From Clostridia bacterium (GTDB lineage: Bacteria > Bacillota > Clostridia > Oscillospirales > Acutalibacteraceae): a stretch of 6,364 nucleotides of DNA. Where the stretch lies: NCBI GenBank assembly GCA_017502965.1, contig JAFVTZ010000187.1, forward strand, positions 1 to 6,364. The letters are read 5' to 3'. This document shows, in pieces, positions 1 to 6,339 of the stretch. The notes beneath the pieces were generated by a model. That model searched no databases. It was not told the DNA's origin and was given only the letters and a program-made list of their open reading frames with translations. The number at the start of each line of letters is the position of its first letter. The first letter of the stretch is position 1. The translations under genes and the position numbers were made by a program.

Positions 1-2
1 CA

Positions 3-1688
3 CTTGTAAATCTTATGGAATCCCATTCTGCAGAGTGGATGGACGAGTTACCCATGGAGAAAACCGCTCCTTACGGATTTATAAAGGACGGTAAAACCGA
101 AAAACTCATAAAAACACTTGAACTTGCCCACTATGCCACAGCCAAAAACTGTTTTGACGAAATGACCGAGCGGTATGGGCTCGAAAAATATTCGGATGAC
201 GAAAAGCGGAAAATAATGGGTGTGCGTTACAGTATGACCATTGCAGACTTTTCGGTTTCTTACCCTTACACCTTTGCAGAAGATATCCCTACAGAACTGA
301 TGCTCAAAGTTTCGGAATCGGCTTTCTGCCTTAACGGAGTTACGGTAGAGGTTGTGCCTTTCAGAGAATATACTGACACTTCGCTTGCTGTAAATCTTAT
401 AGGCACAGTAGGCCCGATTTTTGCCGAAGACTGGGATAAATACAAGGAAAAAGGTTATTCCTATAATGACAAAGTCGGCAAAAGCGGAATTGAGGCTTAT
501 GCCGAAGAATATCTTCGGGGTACTGACGGGCAACTTACCTATTACCTTGACACAGAGGGCAACATAATCGGCAAAGAGGTTACTAAAGAGCCCATTGCAG
601 GCAAAACCATTATGCTGACCCTTGATAAAAAAATGCAGAGGCGTACCCAGAACACTCTTGAAGAAGTTTTTAAAAGACTAAAATCGCAGGGCAGTCCAAT
701 AACAGGTGCCGCCGCAGTTGCGGTTAAGATTGACAGCGCCGAGATACTCTGCGCCGCAAACTATCCGACCTATGATATTGCAACAATGGGCGAAGAATAT
801 AACAAACTGCAAAGTGACCCCACAAGACCTCTTACAAACCGCGCTTTTCAGGGTGTTTACCCGATAGGTTCCACCATAAAACCTGCAGTTGCGGTTGCCG
901 CTCTCGAAAACGGTCATTACACACAAGGCGAAACCATCAAATGCGTGCGGCAGTATTCTTATTTTGCTGACTATAAACCCCACTGTATGCATTATCACGG
1001 TTTTATGAATCTTACATCTGCGCTTTCAAAGAGTTGTAACTATTTCTTCTTTGAACTCGGAAGGCGAGTAGGCGCAGTTACTCTCACTGATTATTTCAAA
1101 CAGTTCGGCTTGGGTACTAAAACAGGGGTTGAGGTTGACGATTCGGCAGGTATAATCGTTGAACCTTCTTCAAACAGTTTTGGCGGACATACCTTGCAGA
1201 TTTCAATAGGTCAGATGTATGCTTTCACTCCTTTGCAACTTGCAAATTATGTTGCAACGCTTGCAAACGGCGGAACCCACTACAGAGCGACCCTTGTTAA
1301 CAAAATTGTTTCTTACGATATGGCTACAACTTATGAGGACAGAAAACCTGAAGTTCAGAATGTTGTGGAAATAAGCGATGCAACCATAAAAGCCGTTAAA
1401 GAAGGTATGCTTTCGGTTACTGAGGACGGTACAGGTCGAGGTGCACTCGGAGATTATCCGCTCAAAGTCGGCGGAAAATCGGGTACATCTCAGGTTGAAA
1501 ACAAAGCAGACCACAGCGTATTCGTAGCATTTGCTCCGTTTGACAGCCCTGAAATCGCAGTAGCGGTTGTTCTTGAACACGGAAAATCGAGTTACAATGC
1601 AGCACTTGCTGTAAGAGGTATGCTTGATACCTATTTCTTTACCGACAGTACCGATGCGGAAGAACTCCCTTTTACAGTTCTTCAATAA
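3..1688 (+). CDS. Class B penicillin-binding protein (PBP2/MrdA-like peptidoglycan transpeptidase), 5'-truncated by the window edge
   Basis: This is a D,D-transpeptidase that would cross-link peptidoglycan stem peptides on the outer face of the membrane. The frame is open to the window edge, and the first ATG (15) has no ribosome binding site. The N-terminal cytoplasmic tail, membrane anchor and start of the pedestal domain therefore lie upstream. Counting from the ATG at 15, the pedestal/dimerisation part covers about residues 1-195, including VGKSGIEAYAEEYLRGTDG near 154-172. The transpeptidase domain follows and has all three active-site motifs: S286-T-I-K289 (nucleophile Ser286), S340-C-N342 and K488-S-G-T491. 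The protein ends soon after the KSG strand with no PASTA repeats, which favours a PBP2/MrdA type over a SpoVD type. In clostridia mrdA usually sits in the mreBCD-mrdA-min cluster, and the MinD-like gene downstream fits this. Class is confident; the exact paralogue (elongation or sporulation) is not resolved. Confidence 0.93.
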   Translation, partial: LVNLMESHSAEWMDELPMEKTAPYGFIKDGKTEKLIKTLELAHYATAKNCFDEMTERYGLEKYSDDEKRKIMGVRYSMTIADFSVSYPYTFAEDIPTELMLKVSESAFCLNGVTVEVVPFREYTDTSLAVNLIGTVGPIFAEDWDKYKEKGYSYNDKVGKSGIEAYAEEYLRGTDGQLTYYLDTEGNIIGKEVTKEPIAGKTIMLTLDKKMQRRTQNTLEEVFKRLKSQGSPITGAAAVAVKIDSAEILCAANYPTYDIATMGEEYNKLQSDPTRPLTNRAFQGVYPIGSTIKPAVAVAALENGHYTQGETIKCVRQYSYFADYKPHCMHYHGFMNLTSALSKSCNYFFFELGRRVGAVTLTDYFKQFGLGTKTGVEVDDSAGIIVEPSSNSFGGHTLQISIGQMYAFTPLQLANYVATLANGGTHYRATLVNKIVSYDMATTYEDRKPEVQNVVEISDATIKAVKEGMLSVTEDGTGRGALGDYPLKVGGKSGTSQVENKADHSVFVAFAPFDSPEIAVAVVLEHGKSSYNAALAVRGMLDTYFFTDSTDAEELPFTVLQ

Positions 1689-1711
1689 TTTAATTTTATG
1701 TCTGTTTTAAA

Positions 1712-1740
1712 TTGACAAAAAAACCACAATATGCTAAAAT
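1712..1740 (+). promoter_or_regulatory. Sigma-A type promoter for the minD-like/mgsA/hisS/aspS operon
   Basis: A perfect -35 box TTGACA (1712-1717) and a -10 box TAAAAT (1735-1740, 5 of 6 matches to TATAAT) are separated by exactly 17 bases. Transcription would start near 1747, leaving a leader of only about 15 bases before the ATG at 1762. That leader has room for the ribosome binding site but for no riboswitch or T-box. I see no convincing terminator hairpin between the PBP stop codon (1688) and this promoter, so read-through from upstream remains possible. Confidence 0.85.
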
Positions 1741-1761
1741 ATCTGGAAAAGGAGTGCATTT

Positions 1762-2493
1762 ATGGGCAAGGTTTTTGCTGTTACCTCAGGCAAAGGCGGT
1801 GTCGGAAAATCTACCGTTTCGGTAGGGCTCGGCGTTGCATTTTGCAGGCAGGGTAAATCAGTTTTGCTGGTTGATATGGATGAGGGACTTAGATGTCTTG
1901 ACCTGATGCTCGGAGTAGAAAAAGAAACGGTTTTAGACCTTTCGGATGTGCTTTGCGGAAGGGAACTTGAAGACGCGCTTTATTCCTGTCCGTTACATCC
2001 GAATCTCAAACTTATCCCCGCTCCGGCAGATACGGGAAAAATTGATGCTTTTTCTTTTGCAACCTTTGCAAAAGAGGCCACAGAGACTTTTGATATAGTC
2101 ATTTTTGATTTTCCTGCAGGAATAGATATTTCGCTTTATTCCTCTCTGCCGAAAGGCTCTCTGTTTTTAACAGTAGCAGTGCCCGACCCTGTATCTGTAA
2201 GAGATGCTGCGGCAATGGCTTTGCAGATATCAAAAGCAGAGCTTTATGCGCGCCTTATAATAAACCGCTTTGTTTACAAACAAAGTCTTAAAATGAAACA
2301 TAAAAATATAGACGGTATTATAGATACCGCAAGCTTACGGCTTGTAGGTATTGTCCCCGAAAGTGAAGAACTTGTAATGCTTTCTGTTGCACATTCGCTC
2401 AAAAAACGGGGAAAAGCAATGGCTGCCTTTTCGAGGATAGCCCGCCGTCTTGACGGGGAACATATACTGTTGCCCAAAATAAAGAAAATCTGA
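1762..2493 (+). CDS. minD: MinD-like ParA/MinD family ATPase
   Basis: A P-loop ATPase of the ParA/MinD (deviant Walker A) family. MinD proteins dimerise with ATP on the membrane and recruit MinC to block septum formation away from mid-cell. Visible motifs are the deviant Walker A KGGVGKST (11-18, signature Lys11 and Lys16), the switch I region DMDEGLRCLD (38-47, Asp40) and the Walker B/switch II FDFPAGID (115-122). The region SVRDAAA (145-151) and the late stretch LVGIVPES (194-201) also match MinD. At 243 residues it is shorter than typical MinD (about 265-270). The usual Phe-rich amphipathic membrane helix after ARRLDGE is reduced to a short tail ending LLPKIKKI. The start is supported by AAGGAG at 1749-1754, 7 bases before the ATG. 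No minC or minE is nearby. The family is sure; a role in septum placement is inferred, and the symbol assumes orthology. Confidence 0.8.
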   Translation: MGKVFAVTSGKGGVGKSTVSVGLGVAFCRQGKSVLLVDMDEGLRCLDLMLGVEKETVLDLSDVLCGRELEDALYSCPLHPNLKLIPAPADTGKIDAFSFATFAKEATETFDIVIFDFPAGIDISLYSSLPKGSLFLTVAVPDPVSVRDAAAMALQISKAELYARLIINRFVYKQSLKMKHKNIDGIIDTASLRLVGIVPESEELVMLSVAHSLKKRGKAMAAFSRIARRLDGEHILLPKIKKI

Positions 2494-2512
2494 CAGGAAA
2501 GGATTTATTATT

Positions 2513-2914
2513 ATGACAATCGCTTTAATCGCACATGACTCAAAAAAAGAATTGATGGTTCAGTTCTGCATAGCATATTGCGGAATTCTGAGTAAATACA
2601 ATCTGGTTGCAACAGGCGCTACGGCAAAAACCGTTGCAGAAGCAACCGGTCTCGAGATTACAGGATTTTTAAGCGGAGCGCAGGGTGGTTCTCAGCAGAT
2701 TGCTTCAAGAATCGGCTGTGATGAAATAGACCTTCTCCTCATCTTCCGCGACCCTATCAATCCCAAAGCCCACGAGCCGGACGAGCAGTCGCTCCTTCGC
2801 CTTTGCGATGTTCACAATATCCCCGTTGCCACAAATATCGCCACAGCCGAGATGCTTATTCACGGTCTTGAACGCGGCGACCTTGACTGGCGCGAAATAA
2901 TTAAAAAGGGTTAA
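2513..2914 (+). CDS. mgsA: Methylglyoxal synthase family protein with a substituted catalytic Asp
   Basis: The sequence aligns along its whole length with methylglyoxal synthase, the cytosolic enzyme that turns dihydroxyacetone phosphate into methylglyoxal and phosphate as a glycolytic bypass. Length (133 residues) is close to the Bacillus subtilis form. Conserved features are IAHDSKK (6-12; His8, Asp9 and Lys12 match E. coli His19, Asp20 and Lys23), LSG (53-55), FRDP (78-81; Asp80 matches Asp91), HEPD (87-90; His87 and Asp90 match His98 and Asp101) and IPVATNIATAE (103-113). The GGDQQ motif that carries the catalytic base (Asp71 in E. coli) reads GGSQQ here, with Ser60 in its place. The phosphate loop TGTTG reads TGATA (34-38). 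Both changes may impair or alter catalysis. A ribosome binding site (AAAGGA, 2498-2503) lies 9 bases before the ATG, and the gap to the upstream stop is 19 bases. Family assignment is firm; enzymatic activity is doubtful. Confidence 0.88.
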   Translation: MTIALIAHDSKKELMVQFCIAYCGILSKYNLVATGATAKTVAEATGLEITGFLSGAQGGSQQIASRIGCDEIDLLLIFRDPINPKAHEPDEQSLLRLCDVHNIPVATNIATAEMLIHGLERGDLDWREIIKKG

Positions 2915-2929
2915 TTTAGGAGAATTCTT

Positions 2930-4231
2930 ATGGCAGAAATAAATCGCGCCGTAAAGGGTACTAACGATATTTTGCCGTCAGACAGCCACGATTGGCAGTT
3001 TGTTGAAGGCAAACTTCTTGATACCGCAAGACTTTACGGCTTTAAAGAAATCCGTGTGCCTGTTTTTGAGCATACGGAAGTGTTTTTACGCAGTGTCGGA
3101 GATACTACCGATGTTGTTCAGAAAGAAATGTATACTTTTGAGGATAAAGGCGGAAGGTCGATAACTCTTCGCCCCGAACTCACAGCAGGAGTTATCCGCA
3201 GTTCTATAGAAAACGGACTTGTAAACGGAGCATTGCCCGTGAAAGTCTGCTATGTAGGCGGATGCTATCGCTATGAGAAACCGCAGGCAGGGAGACTCAG
3301 AGAATTCCACCAGTTCGGTGTTGAATGTATGGGTGCGGCAGAGCCTACGGCAGATGCAGAGGTAATAGCACTTGCCCGTCAGTTGCTTGGCAGTGTGGGA
3401 ATTGAAAATATTTCGCTCGAAATAAACTCTATCGGCTGTCCCGAATGCCGCAAGGCTTACCATGCAGCACTCAAAGAATATTTCAGTTCCAAAACTGATG
3501 AACTTTGCACCACCTGTTGCGAAAGACTTGAAAGAAACCCCATGCGAATACTTGACTGCAAGTCACCTGTATGTTCAAAAATTGCCGCAGAAGCACCGGT
3601 TGTGCTTGATTATCTTTGTGATGACTGCCGCGAGCATTTTGAACAGGTTAAAGCGCATCTTACTGCGGCAGGAATAGAGTATACCGTAAATCCCCACATT
3701 GTAAGAGGACTTGATTACTATACCCGCACCGTTTTCGAATTTGTTTCGGGAGATATAGGTGCTCAGTCAACCGTTTGCGGCGGCGGCAGGTATGACGGTC
3801 TGGTTTCCCAGATGGGTGGACCTAAAGTTCCGTCTTTAGGTTTTGCAATGGGACTCGAGCGCCTTATGATGGTGCTGAAAAGTCAGGGCACAGAACTGCC
3901 CGATGCTCCCACTTGCGACCTTTATATTGCACCTCTCGGTGAAAAAGCCGCGCTTAAAGCCACAAAACTTTGCGCAGACCTCAGAAGTGAGGGTTATGCA
4001 GTAGAAACTGATATTTGCTCAAGAGGTCTTAAGGCTCAGATGAAGTTTGCAAACAAGATTTCGGCAAAATATTCACTTGTTTTAGGTGATGATGAAATCG
4101 AAAACGGCAAAGCAAAACTCAAAGATATGACCGAAGGCACAGAAACCGAAATTAAAATTGATGAAATTGTAGAAGAATTGGGCGAAGCAATAAGAGCCCG
4201 TATTTTTAAAAGCATTGCCGAAATAATATAA
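2930..4231 (+). CDS. hisS: Histidyl-tRNA synthetase
   Basis: A class II aminoacyl-tRNA synthetase that charges tRNA-His with histidine in the cytosol. The 433-residue length is normal for a full bacterial HisRS. The N-terminal AVKGTNDILP (7-16) is typical. Motif 2 covers YRYEKPQAGRLREFHQFG (113-130), with Arg114. The two histidine-specific signatures are RGLDYYTRTVFEF (259-271) and CGGGRYDGL (283-291). Motif 3 is GFAMGLERL (304-312). The C-terminal anticodon-binding domain begins near residue 328. An insertion domain at about 165-235 carries Cys pairs (170/173, 193/196, 230/233) plus Cys210 and Cys215, arranged as if to bind metal; this pattern occurs in other Firmicutes HisRS. The start is supported by TTAGGAG (2916-2922), 7 bases before the ATG. 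It lies 15 bases after mgsA, leaving no room for the T-box leader that controls hisS-aspS in Bacillus. Confidence 0.97.
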   Translation: MAEINRAVKGTNDILPSDSHDWQFVEGKLLDTARLYGFKEIRVPVFEHTEVFLRSVGDTTDVVQKEMYTFEDKGGRSITLRPELTAGVIRSSIENGLVNGALPVKVCYVGGCYRYEKPQAGRLREFHQFGVECMGAAEPTADAEVIALARQLLGSVGIENISLEINSIGCPECRKAYHAALKEYFSSKTDELCTTCCERLERNPMRILDCKSPVCSKIAAEAPVVLDYLCDDCREHFEQVKAHLTAAGIEYTVNPHIVRGLDYYTRTVFEFVSGDIGAQSTVCGGGRYDGLVSQMGGPKVPSLGFAMGLERLMMVLKSQGTELPDAPTCDLYIAPLGEKAALKATKLCADLRSEGYAVETDICSRGLKAQMKFANKISAKYSLVLGDDEIENGKAKLKDMTEGTETEIKIDEIVEELGEAIRARIFKSIAEII

Positions 4232-4256
4232 AATTTGCGGCAGATAGGAGATTTAT

Positions 4257-6041
4257 ATGATTCTCGACAGATTAAACGGAATAAAGCGCACCGACTATTG
4301 CGGAACTCTCACCCGTCAGGATGAGGGCAAAGAGGTAACCGTTGCGGGTTGGGTACAGTGCCAGAGAGACCTCGGCGGTCTTATATTTGTTGATTTACGC
4401 GACCGCACAGGTATTGTGCAGTTGGCTTTTGATGATAATACCGATAAGGAAATTTTCGAAAAAGCAACCGCGCTTCGTTCGGAGTATGTTGTTATGGCAA
4501 GCGGTAAAGTTAGAGTCCGCTCATCTATAAACACCGAAATTCCCACCGGCGAAATTGAAATCGAGGTAACAGAACTCAAAATCCTCGGTGTTTCCGAGAC
4601 ACCGCCTTTTGAAATTCTCCCCGATTCAAATGCCAACGAAGAACTTCGCCTTCGCTACCGTTATCTTGACCTTCGCCGTCCTGATATACAGAAAAATATC
4701 CTGCTCAGACACAAGATAACCAAGGTAACAAGAGATTATTTTGACGATAACGGATTTATCGAGATAGAAACTCCCACCCTTATTAAATCCACCCCCGAGG
4801 GTGCAAGAGATTATCTTGTTCCTTCCAGAATAAAGCAGGGCAGTTTCTTTGCGCTTCCCCAATCTCCCCAACTTTACAAGCAACTGCTTATGCTTTCAGG
4901 ATTTGACAGATATATGCAGATTGCCCGTTGCTACCGTGACGAGGATTTGCGCGCAGACCGTCAGCCCGAGTTTACTCAGATTGACCTTGAAATGTCCTTT
5001 GTTGAGCCTGAAGATGTTTATGCAATTGCAGAAGGTTATATAAAGCGTCTTTTCAAAGAAGTTTTGGATGTTGAAATCGAAACTCCTCTACCGAGACTTA
5101 CCTACACTCAGGCCATGGAAGACTACGGTTCCGATAAGCCTGACACCCGTTTTGATATGAAGATAACCGATTTATCGGATATTGTAGAAACCTGCGGTTT
5201 CGGAGTTTTTGCTGATACTGTTAAAAACGGCGGAACTGTCCGCGCGATTACTGCTAAAGGCGCGGCAGGAGTTTACACAAGAAAAGAAATTGACAAACTC
5301 ACCGAAGAAGCAAAAGGTATCGGCGCTAAAGGTCTTGCCTTTATCCGCTGGAGTGAAGATGTTCCCAACTGCTCTTTTGCAAAGTTTATGACAGAAGAAG
5401 AAATGTCTGCCATTTATGAGCGCACAGGTGCAGAAAAGGGCGATGTCGTGCTTATAGTTGCAGACCGCAAAAAGACTGTTCTGTCAGTTCTCGGAGCACT
5501 CCGTCTTACAGTTGCAAAAAGGCTTGATATTATTCCCGATAAATATAATTTCCTCTGGATAACAGAGTTCCCCTTCTTTGAGTATAACGAAGAAACAGGA
5601 AACTGGGATGCAATGCACCATCCTTTCACATCTCCTCTTGACGAGTGTGTTCAGTACCTTGACTCTGCTCCCGAAAAGGTATTTGCCAAGGCTTACGATT
5701 TGGTGCTCAACGGAGTTGAACTTTCAAGCGGTTCTATAAGAATCACCGACCCCGAACTTCAGGGTAAAATGTTTAAGGCACTGGGACTTTCCGATGAAGA
5801 GGCGCACGAAAAGTTCGGTTTTCTTACCGACGCTTTCAAATACGGCGCTCCCCCGCACGGCGGTATGGGTATAGGTCTTGACCGACTTGTAATGCTTATG
5901 TGCGGTTGCGATTCACTTCGTGATGTTATCGCATTCCCGAAGGTTTCAAATTCGAGCGAACTGATGTCAGGCGCTCCCGCCGAGGTTGACGAGGCTCAGC
6001 TTAAAGACCTTTCAATCGGAATCATTAAAAACGATAAGTAA
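4257..6041 (+). CDS. aspS: Aspartyl-tRNA synthetase (bacterial type)
   Basis: A class II synthetase that attaches aspartate to tRNA-Asp. At 594 residues it matches the long bacterial type with the inserted GAD domain. The N-terminal OB-fold anticodon-binding domain includes GWVQCQRDLGGLIFVDLRDR (31-50). The catalytic core begins with YRYLDLRRP (134-142) and has TPEGARDYLVPSR (179-191) and the aspartate-pocket loop QSPQLYKQLL (202-211). Motif 2 is RDEDLRADRQPEFTQID (227-243) and motif 3 is GIGLDRL (538-544). The GAD insertion lies at about 300-420. The start is supported by TAGGAG (4245-4250), 6 bases before the ATG. The gap after hisS is 25 bases, and the hisS-aspS pairing is common in Firmicutes. 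Whether the enzyme also charges tRNA-Asn cannot be judged from this window. A hairpin follows the stop codon after 5 bases. Confidence 0.97.
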   Translation: MILDRLNGIKRTDYCGTLTRQDEGKEVTVAGWVQCQRDLGGLIFVDLRDRTGIVQLAFDDNTDKEIFEKATALRSEYVVMASGKVRVRSSINTEIPTGEIEIEVTELKILGVSETPPFEILPDSNANEELRLRYRYLDLRRPDIQKNILLRHKITKVTRDYFDDNGFIEIETPTLIKSTPEGARDYLVPSRIKQGSFFALPQSPQLYKQLLMLSGFDRYMQIARCYRDEDLRADRQPEFTQIDLEMSFVEPEDVYAIAEGYIKRLFKEVLDVEIETPLPRLTYTQAMEDYGSDKPDTRFDMKITDLSDIVETCGFGVFADTVKNGGTVRAITAKGAAGVYTRKEIDKLTEEAKGIGAKGLAFIRWSEDVPNCSFAKFMTEEEMSAIYERTGAEKGDVVLIVADRKKTVLSVLGALRLTVAKRLDIIPDKYNFLWITEFPFFEYNEETGNWDAMHHPFTSPLDECVQYLDSAPEKVFAKAYDLVLNGVELSSGSIRITDPELQGKMFKALGLSDEEAHEKFGFLTDAFKYGAPPHGGMGIGLDRLVMLMCGCDSLRDVIAFPKVSNSSELMSGAPAEVDEAQLKDLSIGIIKNDK

Positions 6042-6046
6042 ATCAA

Positions 6047-6079
6047 AAACTCTGCAGGATTTTTAATCTTGCAGAGTTT
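6047..6079 (+). terminator. Hairpin terminator after aspS
   Basis: A 14-pair stem (6047-6060 with 6066-6079, one G-U pair) closes on a 5-base loop and begins 5 bases after the aspS stop codon. The stem ends in TTT and is followed by GTCATATT, so the + strand U-tract is weak. Read from the - strand, the same hairpin is followed by TTTTTGATTT, a better tail, so it may work in both directions. It most likely ends the synthetase operon and insulates it from the small locus downstream. Confidence 0.72.
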
Positions 6080-6097
6080 GTCATATTATAGTAAAAT
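6069..6097 (+). promoter_or_regulatory. Probable promoter for the small hydrophobic peptide gene
   Basis: TTGCAG (6069-6074) and TAAAAT (6092-6097) are 17 bases apart. The -10 is good (5 of 6) and the -35 is poor (3 of 6). A start near 6104 would coincide with the outer end of the inverted repeat. The -35 lies in the 3' arm of the aspS hairpin. Other AT-rich hexamers (TATTAT at 6084, TATAGT at 6087) could serve as the -10 instead, so the exact boxes are uncertain. Confidence 0.5.
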
Positions 6098-6103
6098 ATT
6101 TTT

Positions 6104-6149
6104 TGGAATAAGGTAAACCTATTACGGTAGACGGTTAAATTTTGCCCTC
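6104..6149 (+). repeat. Left arm of an interrupted inverted repeat around the small peptide gene
   Basis: Three blocks pair with the right arm (6307-6340): 6104-6119 with 6325-6340, 6126-6137 with 6313-6324, and 6144-6149 with 6307-6312. In RNA this gives 34 pairs including three G-U pairs. The right arm is continuous, and the left arm has two extra 6-base segments (6120-6125 and 6138-6143). The arm forms the likely 5' leader of the peptide mRNA. Confidence 0.85.
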
Positions 6150-6160
6150 TTTTTGGGGGT
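6144..6160 (+). promoter_or_regulatory. Hairpin that can hide the Shine-Dalgarno sequence
   Basis: GCCCTC (6144-6149) can fold onto GGGGGT (6155-6160) across a five-U loop, giving six pairs, two of them G-U. This buries the ribosome binding site of the small peptide gene. The same GCCCTC is exactly complementary to GAGGGC at 6307-6312, so if the transcript reads that far the two pairings exclude each other. Hidden ribosome binding sites are a known control layer in type I toxin mRNAs. Confidence 0.6.
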
Positions 6161-6163
6161 GAT
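6155..6163 (+). promoter_or_regulatory. Extended Shine-Dalgarno sequence of the small peptide gene
   Basis: GGGGGTGAT matches 8 of 9 bases of the extended consensus GGAGGTGAT, complementary to the 3' end of 16S rRNA. It ends 5 bases before the ATG at 6169. It reaches further into the anti-SD than any other site in the window and is the main evidence that the short frame is translated and that 6169 is its start. Confidence 0.85.
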
Positions 6164-6168
6164 GCCCT

Positions 6169-6258
6169 ATGTACATAACTATTCAGGATTTATTTCAGTT
6201 TAGTATTGTTATGATTTCGGTCATAACTCTTGTGATAACGGCTACAAAAAAGAAATAA
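6169..6258 (+). CDS. Small hydrophobic peptide, probable holin-like type I toxin (29 aa)
   Basis: The peptide reads MYITIQDLFQ, then a single membrane-spanning stretch (about residues 8-25, rich in Ile and Val), then a basic tail ThrLysLysLys (26-29). This layout (short N-terminus, one helix, Lys-rich end) is that of the small Firmicutes membrane toxins annotated as putative holin-like toxins and of type I toxins such as TxpA/BsrG. Such peptides insert in the inner membrane and depolarise or damage it when overproduced. The start is fixed by the extended Shine-Dalgarno at 6155-6163. The stop codon (6256-6258) lies inside the terminator stem. The surrounding leader hairpin, inverted repeat and convergent antisense signals support a toxin-antitoxin role. 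The frame and translation signal are seen directly; toxicity is inferred. It could instead be a harmless small membrane protein. Confidence 0.75.
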   Translation: MYITIQDLFQFSIVMISVITLVITATKKK

Positions 6259-6339
6259 CCGCCCAAGCGACCAAACTTTAGCGGTTATTCTTTAACACTA
6301 ATTTTTGAGGGCTAACCGTCTATCGGTTTGCCTTATTTC
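6246..6339 (-). ncRNA. Putative cis-antisense RNA (antitoxin) of the small peptide gene
   Basis: A - strand transcript could start near 6339, just downstream of TATAAT (6351-6346), and end in the T-tract at 6246, giving about 90 nt. It would be complementary to the end of the peptide coding region and its terminator (about 6246-6290). It would also be complementary to any read-through part of the peptide mRNA (6291-6339). Convergent genes overlapping at a shared terminator are the arrangement of txpA/RatA and bsrG/SR4 in Bacillus. Its 5' part is nearly the same sequence as the peptide mRNA leader because of the inverted repeat. The terminator is clear; start and expression are inferred. Confidence 0.55.
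6254..6289. terminator. Bidirectional terminator shared by the peptide mRNA and the putative antisense RNA
   Basis: AATAACCGC (6254-6262) and GCGGTTATT (6281-6289) form a perfect 9-pair stem with an 18-base loop. On the - strand it is followed by TCTTTTTT (6253-6246), a strong intrinsic tail. On the + strand the tail is only CTTTAACAC, so the peptide mRNA may read through in part. The peptide stop codon is part of the 5' arm. Confidence 0.8.

Noticed and set aside
15..17. ATG at 15 as the true start of the PBP gene
   Set aside because: The frame continues open to the window edge, there is no ribosome binding site before the ATG, and the protein would lack the membrane anchor and first part of the pedestal domain that the family needs.
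48..533. Open frame of 161 codons on the - strand
   Set aside because: It lies entirely inside the PBP coding region, has no family resemblance or ribosome binding site, and its composition is what the complement of the real frame gives.
2904..2929. Possible T-box or terminator between mgsA and hisS
   Set aside because: Only 15 bases separate the genes, and they hold just the hisS ribosome binding site.
3462..3677. Open frame of 71 codons on the + strand inside hisS
   Set aside because: It is an out-of-frame shadow of the conserved HisRS insertion domain, with no ribosome binding site of its own.
4849..5043. Short + strand frame inside aspS
   Set aside because: It overlaps the conserved AspRS catalytic core out of frame and has no support of its own.
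6159..6164. GTG at 6159 or ATG at 6162 as alternative starts of the small peptide
   Set aside because: Both are out of frame with the hydrophobic peptide and lie within the Shine-Dalgarno region.
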